This document shows, piece by piece, positions 52,803-62,134 of a DNA stretch of 64,000 bases. Source of the stretch: Haloarcula halobia. Lineage in GTDB: Archaea; Halobacteriota; Halobacteria; Halobacteriales; Haloarculaceae. The notes beneath the pieces are model-generated. The model searched no databases and had not been told where the DNA came from. It saw only the letters and a program-made list of their open reading frames with translations. Location: assembly GCF_029338255.1 (NCBI RefSeq), contig NZ_CP119787.1:2743631-2807630 (forward strand), written 5' to 3'. A program made the translations under genes and the position numbers. The first letter of the stretch is position 1; each line of letters opens with the position of its first letter.

Positions 52803-54437
52803 ATGAGCCCCGACCGGGCCGTCCTCAACCGCGCCCTGCAGCGCGGCGAACAGGAGGGTGGCAGCGTCGAGTTCAAAGAACGGCTCACCGAGAACCTCCA
52901 CCTGTCGGAGGGGCGACTTGAGTCCCTCGCGGCCCAGCTGCGCCACCGCATTCTCTCCGGGGACGGGGAAGCGACGTACGTGGTCGGCGTCACCGACGAC
53001 GGCGGCATCGCCGGCATCTCGCCGGCGGCCTTCTCCGAGTCGATGGACGTCCTCAGCCTGCTGGCCGACGAGGCCGGCGCCCACATCGAGGAGGTCCAGA
53101 CCTGGGGCGTCGACGGCGTCGCCGACGCCGCGGTCGACGAGGACGACCCGGAGGGCATCGTCGGTGTGGCCACCATCACCGAGGGGTCGGTCCTGACCGA
53201 CGACGACCACATCGTCGTCGGGACGGCGGGCCACGTCGACCACGGCAAGTCCACGCTCGTGGGGTCGCTGGTGACCGGCGAGGCCGACGACGGCCAGGGC
53301 GACACGCGGAGCTTCCTCGACGTCCAGCCCCACGAGGTCGAACGTGGCCTCTCAGCGGACCTCTCCTACGGCGTCTACGGCTTCGACGCGGACGGCCCGG
53401 TGAGGATGGACAACCCCCACCGGAAGACCGACCGCGCACGCGTAGTGGAGGAGTCGGACCGCCTGGTGTCGTTCGTCGACACCGTCGGTCACGAGCCGTG
53501 GCTCCGGACCACCATCCGCGGGCTGGTCGGGCAGAAGCTGGACTACGGCCTGCTGACCGTCGCCGTCGACGACGGGGTGACCGCGACGACCCGCGAGCAC
53601 CTGGGCATCCTGCTGGCGACGGACCTGCCGACGATCGTCGCGCTCACGAAGGTCGACCTCGTCTCCGACGACCGGGTCGAAGCGGTCGAACGGGAGGTCG
53701 AGAGCGCGCTGCGCGAGGTCGGCAAGACGCCGCTGCGCGTCGAGCGCCACGGCGTCGAGACGGCCATCGAGGAGATATCCGAGACGGTCGTCCCGGTGCT
53801 GAAGACCAGCGCGGTGACCCAGGCGGGCTTTCGCGACCTGGACGCGATGTTCGAGTCGCTCCCGAAGACCGCCGGCGAGGACGGCGAGTTCCGGATGTAC
53901 GTCGACCGGACCTACAACGTCCAGGGCGTGGGCGCGGTGGCCTCGGGAACGATCAAGTCCGGCGAGGTCGAGGCCGGCGACGAGCTCCTGCTGGGCCCGA
54001 TGCAGGACGGGGCCTTCCGCCCGGTTGAGGTGCGCTCCATCGAGATGCACTACCACCGCGTCGACGAGGCCCGCGCCGGTCGCATCGTCGGCATCGCGCT
54101 CAAGGGCGTCCGCGAGGCCGACATCGAGCGCGGGATGGCGCTGCTGCCACGTGACGCCGACCCGACGCCCGTCCGAGAGTTCGAAGCCGAGGTCATGGTT
54201 TTGAACCACCCGACCCGCATCGGCGAGGGATACGAACCGGTCGTCCACCTCGAGACGGTGAGCGAGGCGGCCGTCTTCAGTCCAGACGACGGACAGTTGC
54301 TCCCCGGCGACGCCGGGCGCACTCGCGTCCGGTTCAAGTTCCGGTCGTACCTCGTCGAGGCGGGACAGAAGTTCGTCTTCCGGGAGGGCCGTTCGAAGGG
54401 CGTCGGCACCGTCACCGACGTCTCGCCGGCGGAGTGA
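52803..54437 (+). CDS. GTPBP1-like translational GTPase family protein
   Basis: A 544-residue GTP-binding protein. An N-terminal domain (about 1-135) has KERLTENLHLSEGRLESLA. The G domain has G1 GTAGHVDHGKST, a late Asp-Thr-x-Gly-His-Glu (DTVGHEPWL) and TKVD. Beta-barrel domains follow, with VQGVGAVASGTIKSGEVEAGDEL. This is the archaeal GTPBP1/HBS1-related group, linked to RNA quality control in eukaryotes. The ATG at 52803 follows a T-rich TATA-like TTTTATCTC by about 25 bases. Confidence 0.92.
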   Translation: MSPDRAVLNRALQRGEQEGGSVEFKERLTENLHLSEGRLESLAAQLRHRILSGDGEATYVVGVTDDGGIAGISPAAFSESMDVLSLLADEAGAHIEEVQTWGVDGVADAAVDEDDPEGIVGVATITEGSVLTDDDHIVVGTAGHVDHGKSTLVGSLVTGEADDGQGDTRSFLDVQPHEVERGLSADLSYGVYGFDADGPVRMDNPHRKTDRARVVEESDRLVSFVDTVGHEPWLRTTIRGLVGQKLDYGLLTVAVDDGVTATTREHLGILLATDLPTIVALTKVDLVSDDRVEAVEREVESALREVGKTPLRVERHGVETAIEEISETVVPVLKTSAVTQAGFRDLDAMFESLPKTAGEDGEFRMYVDRTYNVQGVGAVASGTIKSGEVEAGDELLLGPMQDGAFRPVEVRSIEMHYHRVDEARAGRIVGIALKGVREADIERGMALLPRDADPTPVREFEAEVMVLNHPTRIGEGYEPVVHLETVSEAAVFSPDDGQLLPGDAGRTRVRFKFRSYLVEAGQKFVFREGRSKGVGTVTDVSPAE

Positions 54438-54493
54438 CGCCTCGTTAGGTATCCGCTATTTTATTGTCGCGTGCCTTGACGGGAGTAGCCACA

Positions 54494-55108
54494 ATGCACA
54501 TTCTCCTCTTCGGTGCAACCGGCCGGGTCGGGAGCGAGGTCCTCAAGCGGGCCCGGTCCGGGGGGCACGACGTGACCGCGTTCGTCAGGGACCGCCGGTC
54601 GGTGCCCACGGACGTCTCGACCGTCGTCGGCGACGTCCTCGACCCCGAGGCCGTGATGGAGGCCGTGCCGGGTCACGACGCCGTCTGTAGCGCGCTGGGC
54701 CCCGGCGAGGACGACGACGTATCGGTCGTCGACGAGGGGCTGGCGAACGTCGTCCAGGCGATGGAGCGAGCGACCGTCGACCGACTGGTCGCCGTCGGCG
54801 CCGACGGCATCCTCCAGGCCACGCCGGCGCGCCTCAGACTCGAGACACAGGAGTTCCCCGACGAGATGCGCCCGCTGGCGGAGGCCCACTACCGGGCGTT
54901 CGAGGTGGTCCGCGCGTCGTCGCTCGACTGGACGCTGGTCTGCCCGCCGCTGATGCCCGACGGGGCGGTGACGAACCACTACCGGACGGCGACGAACTCC
55001 CTCCCGGACGGCGGCCAGTCGATACGCGTCGGCGACATCGCCGCCTTCGTCTACGAGGAACTGCTCGCGGACGACCACGTCGGCGAGCGGGTCGGCATCG
55101 CCTACTGA
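54494..55108 (+). CDS. NAD(P)-binding (SDR-a5-like) protein
   Basis: A 204-residue Rossmann protein: MHILLFGATGRVGSEVLKRA with GATGRVG, VVGDVLDPEAV and DWTLVCPPLMPDG. It resembles BVR-B/NmrA-like NADPH binders. It is a distant paralogue of the island protein at 32.4 kb. The ATG at 54494 is preferred to codons upstream. Its last seven bases overlap the convergent gene. Confidence 0.87.
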   Translation: MHILLFGATGRVGSEVLKRARSGGHDVTAFVRDRRSVPTDVSTVVGDVLDPEAVMEAVPGHDAVCSALGPGEDDDVSVVDEGLANVVQAMERATVDRLVAVGADGILQATPARLRLETQEFPDEMRPLAEAHYRAFEVVRASSLDWTLVCPPLMPDGAVTNHYRTATNSLPDGGQSIRVGDIAAFVYEELLADDHVGERVGIAY

Positions 55109-55584
55109 GCGGCGAGCGCGTAGCCCTCGCCGCCGGCGGTCAGGACCCCGAACGTGGCCCCCCACTCGAGCAGATGCTCGACCCGTCCGCGCCAGACCGC
55201 CGTCCAGTCGGCGTGCCGGTTGCGCTCCCAGGGCGGAATCGCCTCGCTGACCGCCGCGAACGCGTCGTCGACGTCCAGCGGACCGTCTCCGAGTGCCGCG
55301 ACCAGTTCCTCGACCAGGAAGACCCGCTGTCGGAACGCCGTCCCCACCTGCTCGCGGTCGAGCGAGTGTTGCGTGCGGTAGTAGCCACGCTCGGCCTCGG
55401 CGACGAGGTCCAGCGCCTGGAGGAAGGTAAGCAGCGTGCGGGCCTCGTCACGGGTGGCACAGTCGGTTGCGTCCTGGATCGCCCGACAGCAGTCGGCCTC
55501 GGGTTCGGGCACCAGCGGAATCGCCGCGCGAGCGTCGGCCAGCGCGTCGAGCGGCCGGGCCGGCGGGGCGACCTTGTAGCGCAC
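55102..55584 (-). CDS. Haloarchaeal conserved helical protein, unknown
   Basis: A 160-residue protein from the GTG at 55584 (RYKVAPPARPLDALADARAAIP). It has a CCRAIQDATDCATRDEARTLLTFLQALDLV helical part and the end WGATFGVLTAGGEGYALAAQ, which looks winged-helix-like. It starts two bases after the mch stop, so it is translationally linked to mch. No function is known. Confidence 0.8.
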   Translation of the reverse strand: MRYKVAPPARPLDALADARAAIPLVPEPEADCCRAIQDATDCATRDEARTLLTFLQALDLVAEAERGYYRTQHSLDREQVGTAFRQRVFLVEELVAALGDGPLDVDDAFAAVSEAIPPWERNRHADWTAVWRGRVEHLLEWGATFGVLTAGGEGYALAAQ

Positions 55585-55586
55585 GG

Positions 55587-56519
55587 TTACAGGCCGAAGC
55601 TCTCCGCGAGCACGTCCTCGCTGGTGTCGCCGACGACGTGGGTGTCGCCACCGACGACGTCGACGGTCACCTGCGCGGGCGCGAACAGCTCGACGGGGAG
55701 GTCCTCGAAGGCCCAGTCGACGTCCTCGAAGACGGCCTCAAGCGGGGTGCCGTACTCGCCGGCCGCGACGGAGGCCACCTCGTCGAACCGGTCGAACGGC
55801 TCGTCGACGGTCAGGTGGACCTCGGCGCCGTAGGCCAGCGCGTCGGTGGTCCGGGCCATCGCCGTCGCCTCGTCGCCGGCCACCGGTGCGACCGGCACAC
55901 GGGCGGTGGCCGACAGCACGGAGACGGGGTCGAAACCGAGCTCGGAGAGACGGAAGACGGCGAGTTCGGCGGCCCGCGCGGCCGCGACGACGCTCCCGGT
56001 GAGACTCGCCGTCGAGAACGCCGGGAGGAAGACGCTCGTCTCCGGCACGCCGGTCCGCTCGGCGACCTGTGCGGCGACGTCGCCGTCGGGCAACCGGTCG
56101 GTCTCGAGGGCGAGGACGGCGAAATCCGCCGACTCGCGGTAGCCGACGCGCTGAAAGACGTCCTCCTCGGCGACGAGCGCGCGGGCCGGTCCGCTTCCCA
56201 GGCCCTCGAAGTCGCCGACGCTGAGTTCCCACCCGCCCTTCTGCGAGCACAGCAGCGCGAGCGCGGGGTGGTCGGTCGACAGTTCGACGTGGGTCAGCGG
56301 GGCGCCCGCGACGCCGCCCATCGTCGTCTGGACCGTCGCCAGGCCGGCAGTCTGGATCTCGGTGAGCAACATCCCGGCCTCGACGGCCCCCGGCACCTCG
56401 ACGCCGAAGTCGAGGACGGCCGCGTCGCCCTCCAGCGCGTGGACCCCGATGGTGAGTTCGTCCGCGAAGTCGATGGCCTCGTCGACGAGTTCCGTGGCCA
56501 TGCGGTTGAGACTGTCCAT
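55587..56519 (-). CDS. mch: Methenyl-tetrahydromethanopterin cyclohydrolase-like enzyme
   Basis: A 310-residue Mch. It interconverts methenyl- and formyl-pterin in C1 metabolism. Family marks are MDSLNRMATELVDEAIDFADEL at the ATG at 56519, VQTTMGGVAGAPLTHVELSTDHP, CSQKGGWEL and the end HVVGDTSEDVLAESFGL. Haloarchaea do not make methane, and the enzyme probably serves folate-type one-carbon units, linking with the glycine cleavage operon in this window. Confidence 0.93.
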   Translation of the reverse strand: MDSLNRMATELVDEAIDFADELTIGVHALEGDAAVLDFGVEVPGAVEAGMLLTEIQTAGLATVQTTMGGVAGAPLTHVELSTDHPALALLCSQKGGWELSVGDFEGLGSGPARALVAEEDVFQRVGYRESADFAVLALETDRLPDGDVAAQVAERTGVPETSVFLPAFSTASLTGSVVAAARAAELAVFRLSELGFDPVSVLSATARVPVAPVAGDEATAMARTTDALAYGAEVHLTVDEPFDRFDEVASVAAGEYGTPLEAVFEDVDWAFEDLPVELFAPAQVTVDVVGGDTHVVGDTSEDVLAESFGL

Positions 56520-56738
56520 GTCGCCCGGGTCGGGAGCGACGGATAAACAACTTCGCTTCTCGGGAGTCACCCGAGCTGGTTGCGTGGCTTCGTCGTCGCT
56601 CGTGTGGCGTTCGGCGGCAGGTTGCGCATCGGCGGTGGGAGTCGGTCATCGTGGGGCACGCGCACCGGGGCCGACGGTGTCAGATGGCTACCGCTATGTG
56701 GGGAGCCAGAACCGGAGAACCCACCCCACGGTGCGGGA

Positions 56739-57059
56739 CTACTCGCCCGAACTCCGGGCCTCGCGGCCCAGTTCCGCCGCCACGGCGTCGACTTTCTCGC
56801 TGGCCCGCTGATCGACGCCGCGCTTGTCGTCTATCTTCAGGAACGTCTCGACCCGGTCGGCCTGCACGCCGACCGCCTCGTGGGCGGCGTGGGCGGCCGC
56901 GAAGAGCTCCTCGCTGTCGTCGGCCTCGATGATCGTCCCCATCGGCGTCGTCTCGTACTCGACGTCGAAATCCGCCAGCGCCTCGACGGCGTCGGCGACG
57001 TAGGGGGCCATGCTCTCCTCGACGACCGGTGCGACCGAGAGGAACCCGATGCAGGTCAT
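56739..57059 (-). CDS. MTH1187 family thiamine-binding protein
   Basis: A 106-residue ferredoxin-like-fold protein from the ATG at 57059 (MTCIGFLSVAPVVEESMAPYVADAV), with YETTPMGTIIEADD and the C-terminal DDKRGVDQRASEKVDAV. The family binds thiamine precursors (HMP/YkoF-like) or acts as a small-molecule carrier. The length is normal. Confidence 0.88.
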   Translation of the reverse strand: MTCIGFLSVAPVVEESMAPYVADAVEALADFDVEYETTPMGTIIEADDSEELFAAAHAAHEAVGVQADRVETFLKIDDKRGVDQRASEKVDAVAAELGREARSSGE

Positions 57060-57140
57060 GGTGGGACGTACCGGGCCAACGGGCAAAAGTGGTGGCTGCC
57101 GACAGTCAAGAGCGTTCTTCCGCGTCGGTTCCCACGAGGC

Positions 57141-57512
57141 TCAGTCGTCAGTACCCCGGACGCCGTCGGTGACGTCCGCGACGGCGGCCGGCGGGCGGTA
57201 GTCTCGGTACTCCGAGACGGCAGTCACCACGAGGAACAGCGCCACGAAGGTGCCGGCGACCAGCGCCGAGTCGCCCGGGTCGAGGACGTCCAGGGTCCGG
57301 TGGAACCAGAACAGGTCGGCGACCCACGAGTCGTGGAAGGCCGAGAGCGTCGGGCCGGCGAGCGGCGCTAACTGCTGGAGGTCGGGGAGCAGCGCCATGC
57401 TGCCGCCAAGGAGGACGAGCGTCCGCGGGAACGGAACGCGGGCCCCGAGGAGGACGACGAGCACCGTGGTCAGCGTCGCGCCGAGCGCGAAGTGACCGAT
57501 CGCGAGGGTCAT
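57141..57512 (-). CDS. DUF457-like membrane protein
   Basis: A 123-residue protein from the ATG at 57512 (MTLAIGHFALGATLTTVLVVL). Three or four hydrophobic segments and the motif HFALG with LLPDLQQLAPL and a conserved HDSWVADLFWFHRTLD resemble the metal-dependent membrane hydrolase family YdjM/DUF457. A TATA-like TATAAATCG lies about 30 bases upstream. Confidence 0.75.
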   Translation of the reverse strand: MTLAIGHFALGATLTTVLVVLLGARVPFPRTLVLLGGSMALLPDLQQLAPLAGPTLSAFHDSWVADLFWFHRTLDVLDPGDSALVAGTFVALFLVVTAVSEYRDYRPPAAVADVTDGVRGTDD

Positions 57513-57608
57513 CTACCGGATCTATAGGGCGAACGACGATTTATACTGCCCGCTGTGCACCCTTCGGGCGCCTACCTACGGTGCGGTCGCTCGCGGTGTG
57601 GCAGCGAC

Positions 57609-57635
57609 AGAAGTGCGCTGGCCGGGATTTGAACC
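57609..57635. repeat. Duplicate of the tRNA-Gly 3' end
   Basis: Bases 57609-57635 repeat 57748-57774 with one mismatch over 27 bases. The repeated part covers the discriminator, 3' acceptor strand, T-arm and two flanking bases of tRNA-Gly. The 112 bases between the copies hold no gene. Such copies are hallmarks of integrase attachment sites or their scars. Confidence 0.7.
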
Positions 57636-57752
57636 CGATGCAAATCCTCGCTCCGTTCGGATTTCCGTGATTCAAATCCTAGTGCGAGTTCGCGACTCAC
57701 GAGTGACGAGCACACGCTACGCGGTGCTCGTCGGAATGGTTCGTCGTAGAAG

Positions 57753-57823
57753 TGCGCTGGCTGGGATTTGAACCCAGGTTGTGACCATGGCAAGGTCACG
57801 TGATACCACTACACTACCAGCGC
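57753..57823 (-). tRNA. tRNA-Gly (anticodon GCC)
   Basis: On the minus strand a complete cloverleaf folds: acceptor GCGCTGG/CCAGCGC, D-arm with GTGTAGTGGTATCAC, anticodon stem TGACC/GGTCA with loop TTGCCAT (anticodon GCC), T-arm CTGGG-TTCAAAT-CCCAG, and discriminator A. There is no encoded CCA and no intron. A TATA-like TTTTTACTAT lies about 40 bases upstream. It reads GGC and GGU codons. Confidence 0.97.
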
Positions 57824-58123
57824 GCACGTCGCCTCTCTGCATTCAAATCTGGCGGGGGTGATAGTAAAAAGCCTTCCGTTTTCCGGGGCGAATCGTGGGA
57901 CACGAGGGCATTCACACCGGGTGAGAACGGGTTGCAACCGTGTGGTACGTATCCAGTCCGCAACGTTTCGAAAGCGGCAAATCCCGTGTGAGCGATTCAC
58001 GCCCAGCGGACCCTGACGACCCATGTGAACGCGTCGCACCGCGCGCGTGAAGCGGGGTCTTTTTAAGCCAGGAAGGGGGACGTATCGGCACAGTCTAGTG
58101 GCGCGACGTGGAAGCGTCACGGC
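57824..58123. other. Upstream region of tRNA-Gly and of the ribosomal operon
   Basis: No gene is visible. The tRNA promoter TATA-like element is at about 57861-57870 on the minus strand. The strong ribosomal-operon TATA-like TCTTTTTAAG is at 58059-58068, about 55 bases before the methyltransferase ATG. The rest is unremarkable. Confidence 0.5.
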
Positions 58124-58969
58124 ATGACGACCAGCGTACTCGTGCCGTCTTCCCTCACACGGGAAGCCGAGGACCGACGCGAGGCAACTCGCAAGCTCGG
58201 ATACGTGGCCCGCGCGGCCACCGTCTTCCGGGCGGATCGGCTGACAGTGTTCCCCGACCCAGCGGGCGAGGGAAAGTTCGAAGACGGGTTCGTCGAAACC
58301 GTGCTGCGGTACGCCGCGACGCCCCCGCACCTCCGAAAGGAGATGTGGGATAAGCGGGACGAACTGGAGTACGTCGGCGTCCTGCCGCCGCTCCGCGTGC
58401 GTTCACAGACCGGCTCCGGATCCGAGGGTTCGGGGTCGTTAAGACAGGGAATCGTGACCGAGGTCGGAGCTGATGGGCGCGTTCGGGTCAATTGCGGACT
58501 GCAACACCCGATCTCCCTCCCCGTTCCAGACGGTATGGACGCGGGCGAGGGGGAGCGCGTGACCGTCAGGGTCTCTTCGCGACGGCCGGTCCGGGCGAAA
58601 CTCGTCGACGCACCCGTTCCCGGGTACGACGTAGACGCCGCGGACCTCGATACGGCGCTCTCGCGTGCCGACGCCGGACTCACCATCGCGTCATCGCGGT
58701 ACGGTGAGCCGGTGTCGACGCGCCGACTGGCCCAGGTGGCCACCCGACGTGACTCCGAGGGCGGTATGACAGTCGCCTTCGGCGCACCCGAGCGCGGGTT
58801 GCCGGCGATACTCGACGTGGACCCGGACTCCGTCGCAAGCGACCAGACAGGAGACGAGCCCGCAGGGTTCGACCTCTGGCTGAATACGGTTCCGAACCAG
58901 GGCAGCGAGGTCGTGCGAACCGAAGAAGCGATGTTCGCCTCCCTCGCCTGTCTAACCCTCACGGAGTAA
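58124..58969 (+). CDS. SPOUT-type RNA methyltransferase
   Basis: A 281-residue protein that in haloarchaea heads the L3 operon. The N-terminus MTTSVLVPSSLTREAEDRREAT and PHLRKEMWDKRDELEYVGVLPPL are typical of the archaeal RNA methyltransferase group of the SPOUT class. It has a barrel-like insert (GIVTEVGADGRVRVNCGL) and the knotted C-terminal part VAFGAPERGLP and NTVPNQGSEVVRTEEAM. The target is probably an rRNA uridine, by relatives. Confidence 0.9.
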   Translation: MTTSVLVPSSLTREAEDRREATRKLGYVARAATVFRADRLTVFPDPAGEGKFEDGFVETVLRYAATPPHLRKEMWDKRDELEYVGVLPPLRVRSQTGSGSEGSGSLRQGIVTEVGADGRVRVNCGLQHPISLPVPDGMDAGEGERVTVRVSSRRPVRAKLVDAPVPGYDVDAADLDTALSRADAGLTIASSRYGEPVSTRRLAQVATRRDSEGGMTVAFGAPERGLPAILDVDPDSVASDQTGDEPAGFDLWLNTVPNQGSEVVRTEEAMFASLACLTLTE

Positions 58970-58973
58970 ACGA

Positions 58974-59990
58974 ATGCCACAACCAAGCAGACCACGCAAA
59001 GGCTCGCTGGGCTTTGGCCCGCGCAAGCGCTCGACGAGCGAGACGCCTCGCTTCAACAGCTGGCCCTCTGACGACGGCCAGCCGGGCGTCCAGGGGTTCG
59101 CCGGCTACAAGGCGGGCATGACACACGTCGTGCTCGTCAACGACGAACCCGACTCCCCCCGCGAGGGGATGGAGGAGACCGTCCCCGTGACGGTCGTCGA
59201 GACGCCGCCGATGCGCGCCGTCGCCCTGCGTGCGTACGAAGACACGCCGTACGGTAAGCGTCCGTTGACGGAGGTCTGGACCGACGAGTTCCACGCGGAC
59301 CTCGATCGGACCCTGAACCTGCCGGAGGAACACGACCCGGACGCTGCAGAGGAACAGATCCGCGACGCACTCGCGGCCGGTAATCTGGGAGACGTACGTG
59401 TGATCACTCACACCGTCCCCGACGCCGTCCCGAGCGTCCCGAAGAAGAAGCCCGACGTGATGGAGACTCGCGTCGGCGGTGGGTCCGTCGAGGACCGCCT
59501 CGAGCACGCCCTCGAACTCGTCGCGGAAGGCGGCGAGCACTCGATGAACGACGTCTTCCGCGCCGGCGAGTACGCCGACGTCGCGGGCGTCACCAAGGGC
59601 AAGGGGACGCAGGGTCCCGTCAAGCGATGGGGCGTCCAGAAGCGGAAGGGCAAACACGCCCGCCAGGGCTGGCGCCGACGGATCGGCAACCTCGGTCCGT
59701 GGAACCCATCCCGCGTGCGCTCGACGGTCCCCCAGCAGGGGCAGACGGGGTACCACCAGCGCACCGAGCTGAACAAGCGCCTCGTCGACATCGGCGAGGG
59801 CGACGAGGCCACTGTCGCCGGTGGCTTCGTCAACTACGGCGAGGTCGACGGGCCGTACACGCTCGTGAAGGGTTCGGTGCCCGGCCCGGACAAGCGCCTG
59901 GTGCGCCTCCGGCCCGCGGTGCGTCCGAACGACCAGCCGCGCCTCGACCCCGAGGTGCGCTACGTCTCTACGGAGTCGAACCAGGGATAA
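58974..59990 (+). CDS. rpl3: 50S ribosomal protein L3
   Basis: The 338-residue archaeal uL3: PRKGSLGFGPRKRSTSETPRF, GFAGYKAGMTHVV, KGTQGPVKRWGVQKRKGKHARQG and SVPGPDKRLVRLR. The ATG is four bases after the methyltransferase stop. It binds 23S rRNA near the peptidyl-transferase centre. Confidence 0.98.
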   Translation: MPQPSRPRKGSLGFGPRKRSTSETPRFNSWPSDDGQPGVQGFAGYKAGMTHVVLVNDEPDSPREGMEETVPVTVVETPPMRAVALRAYEDTPYGKRPLTEVWTDEFHADLDRTLNLPEEHDPDAAEEQIRDALAAGNLGDVRVITHTVPDAVPSVPKKKPDVMETRVGGGSVEDRLEHALELVAEGGEHSMNDVFRAGEYADVAGVTKGKGTQGPVKRWGVQKRKGKHARQGWRRRIGNLGPWNPSRVRSTVPQQGQTGYHQRTELNKRLVDIGEGDEATVAGGFVNYGEVDGPYTLVKGSVPGPDKRLVRLRPAVRPNDQPRLDPEVRYVSTESNQG

Positions 59991-59993
59991 CCC

Positions 59994-60734
59994 ATGCAGG
60001 CAACACTATACGACCTGAACGGCGAGGCCGACGGCGAGATCACCCTTCCGGACGTCTTCGAGACGCCGGTTCGGGCCGACCTCGTCGCCAAGGCAGTTCG
60101 CGCCGCCCAGGCAAACCGCAAACAGGACTACGGCGCCGACGAGTACGCCGGCCTCCGCACGCCGGCCGAATCGTTCGGTAGCGGTCGCGGGCAGGCCCAC
60201 GTGCCAAAGCAGAACGGCCGTGGCCGCCGCGTCCCGCAGACGGTGAAGGGGCGACGCGCCCACCCACCGAAAGCCGAGACGGACCGCTCGAAGGACATCA
60301 ACGACAAGGAACGCCAGCTGGCCGTCCGCTCGGCGCTGGCCGCGACGACCGACGCCGAACTCGTCGCCGAACGCGGCCACGAGTTCGACCGCGACGAGGT
60401 GCCCGTCGTCGTCACCGACGACTTCGAGGACCTCGAAAAGACCCAGGAGGTCGTCGACGTCCTGGAGGCGCTGGGCGTCCACGCCGACGTCGAACGCGCC
60501 GACGAGACCAAGATCAAGGCCGGACAGGGGAAGGCCCGCGGGCGCAAGTACCGCCGGCCCTCCTCGATCCTCTTTGTCACCAGCGAGGAACCGTCGCGGG
60601 CCGCCCGCAACCTCGCCGGTGCCGACGTCGCCACCGCCCGGGAGGTCAACGCGGAGGACCTCGCGCCCGGCGGCCAGCCCGGTCGCCTGACCGTGTTCAC
60701 GAAGTCCGCCGCCGTGGAGGTGGCCGACCGATGA
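59994..60734 (+). CDS. rpl4: 50S ribosomal protein L4
   Basis: The 246-residue archaeal uL4 (L1e): MQATLYDLNGEADGEITLPDVF, AAQANRKQDYGADEYAG, the rRNA-penetrating loop GRGQAHVPKQNGRGRRVP, and the C-terminal AEDLAPGGQPGRLTVF. Its start is three bases after the L3 stop and its end overlaps L23 by four. Confidence 0.98.
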   Translation: MQATLYDLNGEADGEITLPDVFETPVRADLVAKAVRAAQANRKQDYGADEYAGLRTPAESFGSGRGQAHVPKQNGRGRRVPQTVKGRRAHPPKAETDRSKDINDKERQLAVRSALAATTDAELVAERGHEFDRDEVPVVVTDDFEDLEKTQEVVDVLEALGVHADVERADETKIKAGQGKARGRKYRRPSSILFVTSEEPSRAARNLAGADVATAREVNAEDLAPGGQPGRLTVFTKSAAVEVADR

Positions 60735-60988
60735 GCGTCGACGTCATCAAGTACCCGTACGTCACGGAGAAGGCCATGAACGACATGGATTTCCAGAACA
60801 AGCTCCAGTTCGTCGTCGCCGACGGGGCCACGAAGGCCGAGGTCGCCGACGCCGTCGAACAGCAGTACGAGGTCACCGTCGACGACGTGAACACGCAGAA
60901 CACGATGGACGGCCTCAAGAAAGCCGTCGTCCGCCTCTCCGAGGACGACGACGCGCAGGAAGTCGCCTCCAGAATCGGGGTGTTCTAA
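60731..60988 (+). CDS. rpl23: 50S ribosomal protein L23
   Basis: The 85-residue archaeal uL23: VIKYPYVTEKAMNDMDFQNKLQFVV and KAEVADAVEQQYEV. It lies by the exit tunnel and is the docking point of SRP. The ATGA overlap with L4 indicates coupled translation. Confidence 0.98.
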   Translation: MSVDVIKYPYVTEKAMNDMDFQNKLQFVVADGATKAEVADAVEQQYEVTVDDVNTQNTMDGLKKAVVRLSEDDDAQEVASRIGVF

Positions 60989-60990
60989 CG

Positions 60991-61713
60991 ATGGGACGAC
61001 GAATCCAAGGACAACGACGCGGCCGCGGCTCGCCCACGTTCCGGGCGCCGTCGCACCGCTACAAGGCAGACCTGGCGCACCGGAAGGTCGAGGACGGCGA
61101 CGTCGTCGCCGGCACGGTGGTCGACATCGAACACGACCCCGCCCGCTCGGCACCGGTCGCCGCCGTCGAGTTCGAAGACGGCGACCGTCGACTCGTGCTG
61201 GCGCCGGAAGGCGTCGGCGTGGGCGACGAACTGCAGGTCGGCGTCAGCGCCGAGATCGCCCCGGGGAACACGCTCCCGCTCGCGGAGATCCCCGAGGGGG
61301 TCCCGGTCTGTAACGTCGAAGCCAGCCCCGGTGACGGCGGCAAGTTCGCCCGCGCGTCGGGCGTCAACGCCACACTGCTCACCCACGACCGGTCGGTTGC
61401 GGTCGTCAAGCTCTCCTCCGGGGAGATGAAACGGCTGGACCCGCAGTGCCGTGCCACCATCGGCGTCGTCGCCGGTGGCGGCCGCACTGACAAACCGATG
61501 GTCAAGGCCGGCAACAAGTACCACAAGATGAAAGCCCGCGGGACGAAGTGGCCGAACGTCCGTGGTGTCGCGATGAACGCCGTCGACCACCCGTTCGGTG
61601 GCGGCGGCCGACAGCACCCCGGCAAGCCCAAGTCCGTCTCGCGCAACACACCGCCGGGTCGCAAGGTCGGGGACATCGCCTCGAAGCGGACCGGTCGAGG
61701 TGGTAACGAATGA
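60991..61713 (+). CDS. rpl2: 50S ribosomal protein L2
   Basis: The 240-residue archaeal uL2: [32 protein letters not shown]-like ([20 protein letters not shown]), and the conserved [21 protein letters not shown] with the histidine near the catalytic core of the ribosome. It overlaps S19 by four bases. Confidence 0.98.
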   Translation: MGRRIQGQRRGRGSPTFRAPSHRYKADLAHRKVEDGDVVAGTVVDIEHDPARSAPVAAVEFEDGDRRLVLAPEGVGVGDELQVGVSAEIAPGNTLPLAEIPEGVPVCNVEASPGDGGKFARASGVNATLLTHDRSVAVVKLSSGEMKRLDPQCRATIGVVAGGGRTDKPMVKAGNKYHKMKARGTKWPNVRGVAMNAVDHPFGGGGRQHPGKPKSVSRNTPPGRKVGDIASKRTGRGGNE

Positions 61714-62132
61714 GTTCAGAGTATCAAATCGGCCACGAAGGAGAGTTCTCCTTCCGCGGCCACACGCTCGACGAGCTGCAGGACATGGCGCTCGACGAAG
61801 TCGCGGAACTGCTCCCCGCACGCCAGCGGCGAAGTATCACACGCGGCCTGACCGAGGAGAAACACAAGCTCCTGGAGAAGGCACGCGACGCCGAAGAGGA
61901 GGCGACGGCCAACGACCCCATCCGGACGCACCTGCGCGACATGCCGGTGGTCCCGGAGATGGTCGGGCTGACCTTCGCCGTCCACAACGGCCAGGACTTC
62001 GAGCGCGTCAAGGTCGAGCCGGAGATGCTCGGGCACTACCTCGGTGAGTTCCAGCTCACCCGTACCTCGGTCGAACACGGGCAGGCCGGCATCGGGGCGA
62101 CACGCTCCTCGAAGTTCGTACCGCTCAAATAA
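61710..62132 (+). CDS. rps19: 30S ribosomal protein S19
   Basis: The 140-residue archaeal uS19: [34 protein letters not shown] and the C-terminal [19 protein letters not shown], ending RSSKFVPLK. Overlap with L2 and two-base spacing to L22 show a single transcript. Confidence 0.98.
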   Translation: MSSEYQIGHEGEFSFRGHTLDELQDMALDEVAELLPARQRRSITRGLTEEKHKLLEKARDAEEEATANDPIRTHLRDMPVVPEMVGLTFAVHNGQDFERVKVEPEMLGHYLGEFQLTRTSVEHGQAGIGATRSSKFVPLK

Positions 62133-62134
62133 CT

